Shown piece by piece: positions 1-5,854 of a DNA stretch of 9,552 bases (positions are counted from its first letter, which is position 1; every line of letters starts with the position of its first letter). Below the pieces are notes generated by a model that saw nothing but the letters and a program-made list of their open reading frames with translations, was not told the origin of the DNA and made no database searches. Origin of the DNA: Spirochaetaceae bacterium (lineage in GTDB: Bacteria; Spirochaetota; Spirochaetia; Treponematales; Breznakiellaceae); NCBI GenBank assembly GCA_031255395.1, contig JAIRSQ010000009.1, positions 1 to 9,552 of the forward strand. The letters are read 5' to 3'. The position numbers and the translations under genes were made by a program.

Positions 1-315
1 AACAATATGCGCGTGCTTAGGCGTATAGCCCAAATCCTTAACAAGTTCAAGGATTATACCGTCGTGATCGAAGGCCACGCGCACAATATGTCCGGCACGG
101 AGGCCGAAGAGACAAGCACGGCAAACGGCAATATACCGCTCATCCCGCTTTCCAACGCGCGCGCCGCTTTTGTAAAACAGCAGCTTGTAAGGCTCGGTGT
201 CAGCGCTAACCGCATGACGACCGAGGGGCTTGGCGGACGCAAACCGATCGCCAACCCCGCTAACCGCGACGACTGGTGGAAGGACCGCCGCGTCGAGTTT
301 ATTTTGAACAAATAG
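1..315 (+). CDS. OmpA-family protein, C-terminal domain (5' end outside window)
   Basis: Only the last ~104 codons are present; the frame is open to base 1, so the ATG at 7 is probably internal. The translation has the OmpA/MotB C-terminal fold order: a beta strand ending in 'VVIEGHAHN', a helix with 'PLSNARAAFVKQQLVRLGV', then 'RMTTEGLGGRKPIA' and a final 'RRVEFILNK'. In classical members this domain grips diaminopimelate in peptidoglycan through an Asp in 'GHTD' and a later Arg. The Arg of 'NARAA' is kept, but the Asp position is His ('GHAH'). Spirochaete relatives that I recall also lack this Asp, having 'GHAN', so the protein may bind the wall differently or not at all. The likely location is periplasmic or outer membrane, but no signal peptide can be checked. 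The stop TAG overlaps the Shine-Dalgarno of rpiB, so the two genes are probably co-transcribed. Confidence 0.85.
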   Translation, partial: NNMRVLRRIAQILNKFKDYTVVIEGHAHNMSGTEAEETSTANGNIPLIPLSNARAAFVKQQLVRLGVSANRMTTEGLGGRKPIANPANRDDWWKDRRVEFILNK

Positions 316-325
316 GAGCGTTAGC

Positions 326-766
326 ATGATAGCGCTGGCAAGCGACCATGGCGGACTCGCGTTAAAAAACGATATAAAGCTCCTGTTGGACGAGACGGGG
401 TTTTCTTACAAAGACTTTGGCACGGACACGGACGCGTCCTGCGACTACGCAACGTTTGCCGTCCCCGCGGCACGGGCCGTGGCGCGGGGCGATTTTGAGA
501 GGGGCATTCTGTTCTGCGGCACGGGCGCGGGTATGAACTATACGGCGAATAAGATCGCTGGCATACGCTGCGTAGTCTGTTCCGACTGTTATACGGCGAT
601 CCTGTCGCGCGTCCACAACGATGCCAATATGCTGGCGCTTGGGGGGCGCGTCGTCGGCTTCGGCCTTGCGCGAACGATTGTAAAACTCTGGCTCGAAACC
701 GAATTTTCCGGCGACGAACGCCACAAACGCCGTATAGCCCAAGTGTCGGCGCTAGACAGCCGCTAA
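326..766 (+). CDS. rpiB: Ribose-5-phosphate isomerase B (RpiB/LacA family)
   Basis: Interconverts ribose 5-phosphate and ribulose 5-phosphate in the non-oxidative pentose phosphate pathway, in the cytosol. The 146-residue length is normal for the family. Visible motifs are 'ASDHGG' (5-10, phosphate/ring-opening Asp7-His8), 'ILFCGTGAGM' (61-70) with the catalytic-base Cys64, 'NKIAGIRC' (75-82), 'RVHNDANMLALGGRVVG' (95-111) with the conserved His97-Asn98, and a C-terminal 'ERHKRRI' (131-137) contributing phosphate-binding basic residues. The more common text after Cys is 'GTGIGMSIAANK'; here it is 'GTGAGMNYTANK', a modest variant near the sugar pocket. AGGAG at 314-318 sits 7 nt before the ATG and overlaps the upstream stop. 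The family also contains allose-6-phosphate and galactose-6-phosphate isomerases. No allose or galactose genes lie nearby, so the RpiB role is preferred. Confidence 0.93.
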   Translation: MIALASDHGGLALKNDIKLLLDETGFSYKDFGTDTDASCDYATFAVPAARAVARGDFERGILFCGTGAGMNYTANKIAGIRCVVCSDCYTAILSRVHNDANMLALGGRVVGFGLARTIVKLWLETEFSGDERHKRRIAQVSALDSR

Positions 767-788
767 CTGAAAACGGAGGAATTCAGCA

Positions 789-1694
789 TTGATCGAACAA
801 GCGCAGTATGCCGACGGATTGTCGATAAAGGAACGCTACGGGCACGTTTTTGGACCGCTTACGCGCTATTCCCGCGCTCCCGCTAAAATTGACGAATTCA
901 ATGTCTATGAAGAGGCTAATCCCGACACCCGCAAGATAATTGACGCGATGGTAGCGGACAACCTGCTGCCCGGCTCCGGGCTTATGGGGAGGGAGCATTT
1001 TGCCGAATTTCTTGAGCGTACAAAATCGGGCGAGAGCGCGCTGATACTTTCGGAGCATTACAGCAACATGGATCTGCCTGTTATTATGTACCTGCTGGAG
1101 CATGACGGGGGCGATTTTGGCAAAGAACTTTCCAGCCGCATCGTCGCCATTTCAGGCTTAAAGCTAAACGAGGATGACCCGCTGGTCAGGGCATATTCGG
1201 AGGCTTTTACCCGCATCGTGATATATCCGAGCCGGAGCCTCGCAAAACTTAACGACCCGAAGGAAATCGGCCGGGGCAAGAAAATCAACATGGCGGCTAT
1301 GCGCGCGCTGTATTTGGCGCGACAGAACGGGCAGATTATAACGGTTTTCCCCAGCGGCACGCGCTTTAGGCACGGAAAGCCGGAGACAAAACGCGGGGTT
1401 CGTGAAATCGACTCGTATCTGCGGCTTTTCGATATAATGATACTCGTGTCTATCAACGGCTCATGTCTGCGTATCCCTCCCGACGGTTCTGAAGATATGC
1501 TCGAAGATCGCGTTTTCCGCGACAAAGTTATCATCGCGGCGAGTCCCGTCATTGAATGCAAGCGTTTTCGCGACGCCGTAATCAGCGCGCTGCCGCCGGA
1601 CGCTCCGGACCCAAAACGGGCCGCCGTCAACCGCGTAATGGAAACGCTAGAAGAACAACACGCCAAATACGAAGCGGCGAAAAACCGCTACTAG
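789..1694 (+). CDS. Glycerol-3-phosphate O-acyltransferase-like protein (PlsB/PlsC superfamily, plastid-type motifs)
   Basis: This 301-residue protein probably acylates glycerol 3-phosphate (or lysophosphatidate) in the first steps of phospholipid synthesis. The acyltransferase HX4D box is His90-Asp95 in 'LSEHYSNMDLPVIMYLLE' (87-104). The substrate box is 'VFPSGTR' (186-192), followed by a basic 'GKPETKRG'. The Ser in 'PSGTR', the 'SEH....D.PVI..LLE' context and the later 'DDPLVRAYSEAF' (129-140) resemble, from memory, the soluble plastid/chlamydial glycerol-3-phosphate acyltransferases ('PSGGRDR', 'SNHQTEADPAII') more than typical PlsC ('FPEGTRS'). No clear transmembrane helix is visible, which fits a soluble or peripheral enzyme. 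The start is TTG at 789: GGAGGA (775-780) lies 8 nt upstream, and no ATG in frame is near. The gene sits 22 nt after rpiB and 49 nt before aroF-pheA. The acyl acceptor is not proven by sequence. Confidence 0.75.
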   Translation: MIEQAQYADGLSIKERYGHVFGPLTRYSRAPAKIDEFNVYEEANPDTRKIIDAMVADNLLPGSGLMGREHFAEFLERTKSGESALILSEHYSNMDLPVIMYLLEHDGGDFGKELSSRIVAISGLKLNEDDPLVRAYSEAFTRIVIYPSRSLAKLNDPKEIGRGKKINMAAMRALYLARQNGQIITVFPSGTRFRHGKPETKRGVREIDSYLRLFDIMILVSINGSCLRIPPDGSEDMLEDRVFRDKVIIAASPVIECKRFRDAVISALPPDAPDPKRAAVNRVMETLEEQHAKYEAAKNRY

Positions 1695-1743
1695 CGGGCA
1701 AAGCGCGCCGCAAAGACTCAAATCAGGAAAATAAGGGGACAGA

Positions 1744-3681
1744 ATGCTGGTTGTTTTAACAAAAAATATTTCTCCGCATGACACGGATATGATACGGGCG
1801 TATTTGAAAGACCACGGATTTGCCGTGCGCGATCAGGCGTTTGGAGACACGGCGTTGCTGGGGGCCTCCGGCAAGGGGCAGGCGGACATACGCGAACTTT
1901 CGTTGCTGCCCGGAGTGGAGCGTGTCGCGGCGACCTCGAAGCCTTACGAACTGGCATCGCGCGAAACGCAGGAAACGGACACGATCGTGTCGATAGGCCA
2001 GGTAAAGATAGGCGGCACGCGGATTTCCGTAATCGCCGGGCCGTGCGCCGTTGAAAGCCGCGAACAAATATTCGAGACGGCGGCGCGGGCGCGCGAGTCG
2101 GGAGCCGTGATGCTGCGCGGCGGGGCGTACAAGCCGCGTACCAGCCCGTACGCTTTTCAGGGGCTGGGAATGGCAGGGCTGGAATACATGAAAGCCGCCG
2201 GAGAGGCGTACAATATGCCCATAGTTACCGAAGTCGTGTCGCCGGAACTGGCGGACAGGATGAACGCCCTTACGGACATGTTCCAGATTGGCGCGCGGAA
2301 TATGCAGAATTTTGAACTGTTAAAGAAGGTCGGATCGCTTGGAAAGCCGGTTTTGCTAAAGCGCGGCCCTTCCGCCACGATTGAGGAATGGCTGCTCTCG
2401 GCTGAATACTTGCTGGCGGCGGGGACCAAGGATGTCGTGCTGTGCGAGCGCGGCATAAGGACATTCGAGACATACACGCGCAACACGCTCGATATTTCGG
2501 CGATACCGGTCGTCAAGGCGCTGTCCCACCTGCCGGTAATCGTTGATCCGAGCCATGCCGTCGGAATAAGGGCAAAGGTAGCGTCCGCGGCGCTTGCCGC
2601 GATTGCCGCCGGAGCGGACGGCCTTACCGTCGAGATCCACCCGAATCCGGACGCGGCGCTGTCGGACGGCCCGCAGTCCCTGTATCCGGCGCAGTTTGAA
2701 AAGCTGATGCGGGACATAGAGGCCCTGTCTCCCGTTGTGGGCAAAGAACTGTTGCGGACGCCGCGTTCGCCGGAGCGCGCCGCCGCGCCGTCCGCCGCCG
2801 CTCCGGCGGCGGACGGCGCGGCCATGCCGGTCGCGTTTACCGGAGAAAGCGGTGCCTTCGCGGAACAGGCTTTGATACGCGCCTTTGGAGAGGATGCCGG
2901 GCGGCTTCAAACCAAGACTTTTAGCGCTGTCTTTGACGCGGTGCTTGACGGCAAGGCGGCCTTCGGCGTCGTTCCGCTGGAAAATTCGCTGGCGGGATCG
3001 GTGCGCGAAAACTACGATCTTTTTATGCGCTACCCCGATGTAACGATAGTCGGCGAAATAAAACTCCGCATAGTCCACTGCCTTATCGCACGCGAAGAGG
3101 CGTCGACAGACAGCATAAAGACGGTCCGCAGCCACCCGCAGGGTTTTTCCCAGTGCGAGGCGTTCCTTGCGAAACATCCTGACTGGCGGCTTGAAACCTG
3201 GAACAACACGGCTTCCGCCGTGTTGTCGGCGGCAAAAGAGACGGACGCGGTCGCTATAAAAACGGTTGCCGCTATCGCTTCGGACGCCGCCGCAAAAGCG
3301 CACGGGCTAAAGGTGTTAAAGTCCGGCATCGAGACGGATCCGCGCAATTACACGCGTTTTGTGATACTCGCAAGAAATGACGGCAACGGCGCGCCGGTTC
3401 CCCCAAGCATGGGCGAACGGACGCCGGACAAGGCATCGCTCGTATTTTCCGTAAAAGACGAGCCCGGATCGCTGTACGGCTGCCTGAAAATCCTGAGCGA
3501 GGAAGGGATAAACCTTTCAAAACTCGAATCCTGCCCGATACTGGGCCAGCCTTGGAATTACCTGTTCTATGCCGATGTGAACATTCCTGCAAACGCAGCC
3601 GTGTTCGATGACGCCATTGCAAAACTTAAGGCCCGCGCCGTCAGCTTTTACTTTCTTGGAAGCTACCCCGCCTCGCTGTAG
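1744..3681 (+). CDS. Bifunctional DAHP synthase / prephenate dehydratase fusion (AroF-PheA type)
   Basis: This 645-residue cytosolic protein joins two aromatic-pathway enzymes. Residues 1-70 resemble the N-terminal ferredoxin-like regulatory domain of Thermotoga-type class I-beta DAHP synthases. Residues ~85-335 are the barrel that condenses PEP with erythrose 4-phosphate: 'AGPCAVES' (98-105), 'RGGAYKPRTSPYAFQG' (125-140), 'LLKRG' (204-208), 'CERGIRTFE' (234-242), 'DPSHAVG' (268-274) and 'VEIHP' (296-300). Probable metal ligands are Cys101, His271, Glu297 and Asp308. Residues ~336-360 form an Ala/Pro-rich linker. From 361 there is a full prephenate dehydratase: 'VPLENSLAGSV' (410-420), 'SHPQGFSQC' (463-471), 'NNTASAV' (487-493) and 'RNYTRFVI' (534-541). 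An ACT domain follows (~562-640) with 'EPGSLYG' and 'ESCP' where the Phe-binding 'ESRP' is usual. There is no chorismate mutase domain. ATG 1744 has AAGGGG 5 nt upstream. No frameshift or stop occurs at the junction. Confidence 0.92.
   Translation: MLVVLTKNISPHDTDMIRAYLKDHGFAVRDQAFGDTALLGASGKGQADIRELSLLPGVERVAATSKPYELASRETQETDTIVSIGQVKIGGTRISVIAGPCAVESREQIFETAARARESGAVMLRGGAYKPRTSPYAFQGLGMAGLEYMKAAGEAYNMPIVTEVVSPELADRMNALTDMFQIGARNMQNFELLKKVGSLGKPVLLKRGPSATIEEWLLSAEYLLAAGTKDVVLCERGIRTFETYTRNTLDISAIPVVKALSHLPVIVDPSHAVGIRAKVASAALAAIAAGADGLTVEIHPNPDAALSDGPQSLYPAQFEKLMRDIEALSPVVGKELLRTPRSPERAAAPSAAAPAADGAAMPVAFTGESGAFAEQALIRAFGEDAGRLQTKTFSAVFDAVLDGKAAFGVVPLENSLAGSVRENYDLFMRYPDVTIVGEIKLRIVHCLIAREEASTDSIKTVRSHPQGFSQCEAFLAKHPDWRLETWNNTASAVLSAAKETDAVAIKTVAAIASDAAAKAHGLKVLKSGIETDPRNYTRFVILARNDGNGAPVPPSMGERTPDKASLVFSVKDEPGSLYGCLKILSEEGINLSKLESCPILGQPWNYLFYADVNIPANAAVFDDAIAKLKARAVSFYFLGSYPASL
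2782..2822. repeat. Perfect 19-bp inverted repeat in the fusion-gene linker
   Basis: Bases 2782-2800 are the exact reverse complement of 2804-2822, separated by the triplet CTC. The arm is almost all G/C (one T-A pair), so the transcript could form a very stable hairpin. It encodes part of the Ala/Pro/Ser linker between the DAHP synthase and prephenate dehydratase domains, and it ends one base before the ATG codon for Met361. No T-run follows, so it is not an intrinsic terminator. Both the symmetry and the position were checked base by base; any function is inference. Confidence 0.9.
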
Positions 3682-3688
3682 CGCAGCC

Positions 3689-5500
3689 TTACTCTATCGC
3701 TCCCTCGTAGATGATTTTTTCGTTGCCGTCTATCGTAACGGTTGTGTGTTCTTCAAGAATTGACATAGCTTTGCTGACTTGGCCGACAAACACAATATTC
3801 GGATTTATCATCTTGAGCATATCGCGGGAGAATTCCGAAGTTCCTTCAACGATAAGACCGCGCGCTATTCTGATGATCGGAATAAAAGAACTGTCCAAGA
3901 TGTGCGTCAGCAAGATTTCGCCGCCTTTGTCGCGCAGCACGTAGGACGCTTCGGCCAGCGTGTTTGCCTTTACGACGCGGCCTACGCAGCGTCCGCCGAA
4001 ACCCCTATGCCCGCGCGCCATAATTTTGCCTATGACATGGACTCGGATAGTGTTTGACGTGTTCGGCGAATTGACAGGAATGCCGGCGGTAAACACCGCC
4101 TTGTCCGACACTTTGATAAAGTTTTCTTTTATGGCGGCGCTCTGCGCTCCCTGAATCATCGCCTCGCTGTCAAGCTCTTTTTCCACGGCGAGCGGGAAGA
4201 CGCCCCAGTAAAGCATCATCCTGCGGCGCACGCTGTCGCTCGTAGCGGCGCCCACTACGGGACATCCGGGCCGATACTTGCTTACAAGCCGCGCCGTGTT
4301 GCCCGAGATTGTCGGCGTTATGATACAGGCCGCGCCTATCCTTTCGGCTATCAGCGCCGCCGATTCGGCTATAGACTGCGTCAAATCGCCGTCGCGCTTT
4401 AGCAGCCTGCGGCGTTCTTCCCGTTGCCGCTTGAACACGTCTGAGGCTTCTATCGTTAGAGCGATGCGGTTCATAGTTTCGACAGCCTCTTCCGGGTACA
4501 AGCCGCTGGCCGTCTCGCCTGAGAGCATCACGCAGTCGCTGCCGTCAAGTATGGCGTTGGCGACATCGGTCGCTTCGGCGCGGGTGGGGCGCGGGTTTCG
4601 TATCATCGAATCGAGCATCTGCGTGGCCGTTATTACCGGCTTTCCCTCGTTGTTGCACAGCGCGATGATGCGTTTTTGGGCCAAAGGCACCTGTTCGGGC
4701 GGTATCTGCACACCAAGGTCGCCGCGCGCGACCATTATGCCGGCCGCCACCCGTATTATATCTTCAACGTTCTCCAGCCCCTCTTCATCCTCAATCTTCG
4801 CTATGACTGACATATCGGAGCCTATTGTCGCAAGGAATTTTTGTATCGCCGTAACGTCCTGCCTCTTTCTTATGAAAGAGGCGGCGACACAGTCCATGCC
4901 CTGCTCCGCGCCAAAACGCAGGTCGTCCTCGTCCTGTTCAGACATGGCGGGCAGTCTGGTACGCACGCCCAGCACGTTGACGTTCTTGCGGCTGCCAAGC
5001 TCTCCGCCCGCCGCCACCTTGCAGCGGATTACCCGTCCATCCAGCTTTAAAAAATCGAGGGACATGATGCCGTCCGCTATCATTATGCGAGCTCCCGGCT
5101 TAATATCGTCCGCCAGCAGCTCGTAACTCACCGTTACGCGCGTCCTGCCGTCCTCCTTTTGCGTAAAAACGCCGTCCGCTCCGTACAGTTTTTCAGCGTC
5201 AACGGACGCGATCACGTCAACCTCTTCGCCAGCTTCAAGAGTTATATCTTTCCCGTCCTTGACCAGCCCAGTACGTATCTCCGGCCCCTTGGTGTCCAGC
5301 AACAGCGCCACGGGAGTTCCCTCAAGTTCCGCCGCACGCCTCACGAGCTCTATGGTTTCCGCCTTGTCCTTATGGCTGCCATGCGAAAAATTGAACCGCG
5401 CCACATTCATTCCCTTGCGGATGAGGGAACGGGCCATGTCGACGCTCCCGACCGCCGGCCCCATCGTGCATATTATCTTTGTGTTTCTTATCAGCTTCAT
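3689..5500 (-). CDS. pyk: Pyruvate kinase with degenerate C-terminal PEP-mobile-like domain
   Basis: Converts PEP and ADP to pyruvate and ATP, the last step of glycolysis. Motifs in order: 'KIICTMGPA' (8-16), 'ARFNFSHGSH' (34-43), 'LDTKGPEIRTG' (68-78), a B-domain (~80-175), the signature 'IAKIEDEEGLEN' (233-244) with catalytic Lys235 and metal ligand Glu237, 'ARGDLGV' (258-264), 'ATQMLDSMI' (292-300) and 'TRAEATDVANA' (306-316). The regulatory C-domain runs to ~490. At 603 residues it is over 100 longer than the common ~475-residue form. Residues ~500-603 (about 3692-4003) align by eye with the extra C-terminal domain of Geobacillus-type enzymes, but 'GGLTSHA' is replaced by 'GTSEFSRDM', losing the histidine. 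ATG at 5498-5500 is fixed by the conserved N-terminus. It has no Shine-Dalgarno. The stop lies 7 bp from the convergent fusion gene. Confidence 0.95.
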   Translation of the reverse strand: MKLIRNTKIICTMGPAVGSVDMARSLIRKGMNVARFNFSHGSHKDKAETIELVRRAAELEGTPVALLLDTKGPEIRTGLVKDGKDITLEAGEEVDVIASVDAEKLYGADGVFTQKEDGRTRVTVSYELLADDIKPGARIMIADGIMSLDFLKLDGRVIRCKVAAGGELGSRKNVNVLGVRTRLPAMSEQDEDDLRFGAEQGMDCVAASFIRKRQDVTAIQKFLATIGSDMSVIAKIEDEEGLENVEDIIRVAAGIMVARGDLGVQIPPEQVPLAQKRIIALCNNEGKPVITATQMLDSMIRNPRPTRAEATDVANAILDGSDCVMLSGETASGLYPEEAVETMNRIALTIEASDVFKRQREERRRLLKRDGDLTQSIAESAALIAERIGAACIITPTISGNTARLVSKYRPGCPVVGAATSDSVRRRMMLYWGVFPLAVEKELDSEAMIQGAQSAAIKENFIKVSDKAVFTAGIPVNSPNTSNTIRVHVIGKIMARGHRGFGGRCVGRVVKANTLAEASYVLRDKGGEILLTHILDSSFIPIIRIARGLIVEGTSEFSRDMLKMINPNIVFVGQVSKAMSILEEHTTVTIDGNEKIIYEGAIE

Positions 5501-5506
5501 ATAAAC

Positions 5507-5535
5507 ATTATATTAAATTTTGTCAAACTTTTGAA
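5507..5535 (-). promoter_or_regulatory. Candidate pyk promoter adjoining the start codon
   Basis: On the minus strand, TATAAT (5512-5507) is preceded at a 17-nt spacing by TTCAAA (5535-5530, four of six matches to the -35 consensus). Only six bases (GTTTAT) separate the -10 box from the ATG, so transcription would be expected to begin at or next to the start codon. A perfect TTGACA (5526-5521) is also present, but it lies only 8 nt from TATAAT; at a normal 17-nt spacing it would pair with TATATG (5503-5498), which overlaps the start codon. The whole stretch is AT-rich against a GC-rich surround. Confidence 0.55.
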
Positions 5536-5568
5536 TACCGCGCGCAGTGAGTAATGAGGGCTGGCGAG

Positions 5569-5662
5569 TCGTCCGTGGAGACCGTCATTGCGAGTGCCAG
5601 CGAAGCAATCCAGCACCGAGCGGGCTTTGCGAGTCCGCCTTGCGAGCGTCTCTGCGGACGAA
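5569..5662. repeat. Inverted-repeat-bounded subunit within the intergenic element
   Basis: The 14-mer at 5569-5582 and the reverse complement of 5649-5662 agree at 12 of 14 positions (TCGTCCGTGGAGAC against TCGTCCGCAGAGAC). They bound a 66-bp interior that holds one 'GTCATTGCGAG...GAAGCAATC' unit and two further TTGCGAG copies. It could fold as a long stem with an internal loop. It may be a repeat unit nested inside the larger element. Confidence 0.55.
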
Positions 5663-5702
5663 TGAGCAATGAGGAGTGAGCAGTGGGTAATGAAGGCTGA
5701 GG
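5661..5702 (+). repeat. Degenerate heptanucleotide tandem repeat
   Basis: Six consecutive 7-base units can be read: AATGAGC, AATGAGG, AGTGAGC, AGTGGGT, AATGAAG, GCTGAGG. TG is kept at positions 3-4 of every unit. Two more units in the same style occur at 5546-5559, and a minus-strand version is at the right end of the element (5823-5843). The pattern resembles the short heptamer repeats known from some cyanobacterial intergenic regions; that comparison is by analogy only. Confidence 0.55.
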
Positions 5703-5738
5703 CTGGCTAGCGGGGGTTGCGAGGCGGGCGCGGGGTCA

Positions 5739-5752
5739 GGCCCCTAGGGGCC
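5739..5752. repeat. Perfect 14-bp palindrome
   Basis: GGCCCCTAGGGGCC is fully self-complementary and lies directly before the second copy of the CCGTCATTGCGAGT repeat, overlapping its first base. It is a conspicuous GC-rich symmetric site in the middle of the intergenic element. It could be a repeat-unit boundary or a protein site; no function can be assigned. Confidence 0.6.
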
Positions 5753-5777
5753 CGTCATTGCGAGTCGGGCTTGAGTG

Positions 5778-5796
5778 GTCAGGCGCCAAGCCTGAC
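5778..5796. repeat. 7-bp perfect stem-loop
   Basis: GTCAGGC (5778-5784) and GCCTGAC (5790-5796) form a perfect stem with the loop GCCAA. Outer segments TTGAG (5771-5775) and CTCAA (5804-5808) are also complementary, so a larger bulged hairpin is possible. No T-run follows on either strand, so it does not look like a classical terminator. It belongs to the right part of the intergenic repeat element. Confidence 0.5.
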
Positions 5797-5854
5797 TAGC
5801 GACTCTCAATCGCCAGTTCATTGCCAGTTCCCCATTATTCATTCTTCTCCTGTC

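Larger units (their letters stand above)
5546..5843. repeat. Non-coding MITE-like interspersed repeat element with imperfect terminal inverted repeats
   Basis: This fills most of the 398-bp gap between pyk and tRNA-Gly. The left end (5546-5565, AGTGAGTAATGAGGGCTGGC) matches the reverse complement of the right end (5823-5843) apart from four mismatches and a one-base gap. A second direct near-copy of the left end begins at 5682 (16 of 18 matches over the first 18 bases). CCGTCATTGCGAGT occurs twice exactly (5582-5595 and 5752-5765). The first copy continues to 'GAAGCAATCCAG', a repeat text I recall from intergenic elements in unrelated bacteria. There is no transposase and no credible ORF. The exact ends are uncertain, and the element may be a composite of several smaller repeats. 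Confidence 0.6.

Noticed and set aside
2356..3303. Long open frame (about 315 codons) on the minus strand inside the fusion gene
   Set aside because: It lies wholly antisense to strongly conserved aromatic-pathway coding sequence, shows no recognisable domain and is a by-product of GC-rich codon use.
4278..5126. Open frame of about 282 codons on the plus strand within pyruvate kinase
   Set aside because: Antisense shadow of a highly conserved enzyme, serine-rich composition, no family features and no ribosome site of note.
5541..5850. Intergenic repeats as a CRISPR array
   Set aside because: Repeat copies are irregularly spaced, differ in length and orientation, and there are no uniform spacers or cas genes.
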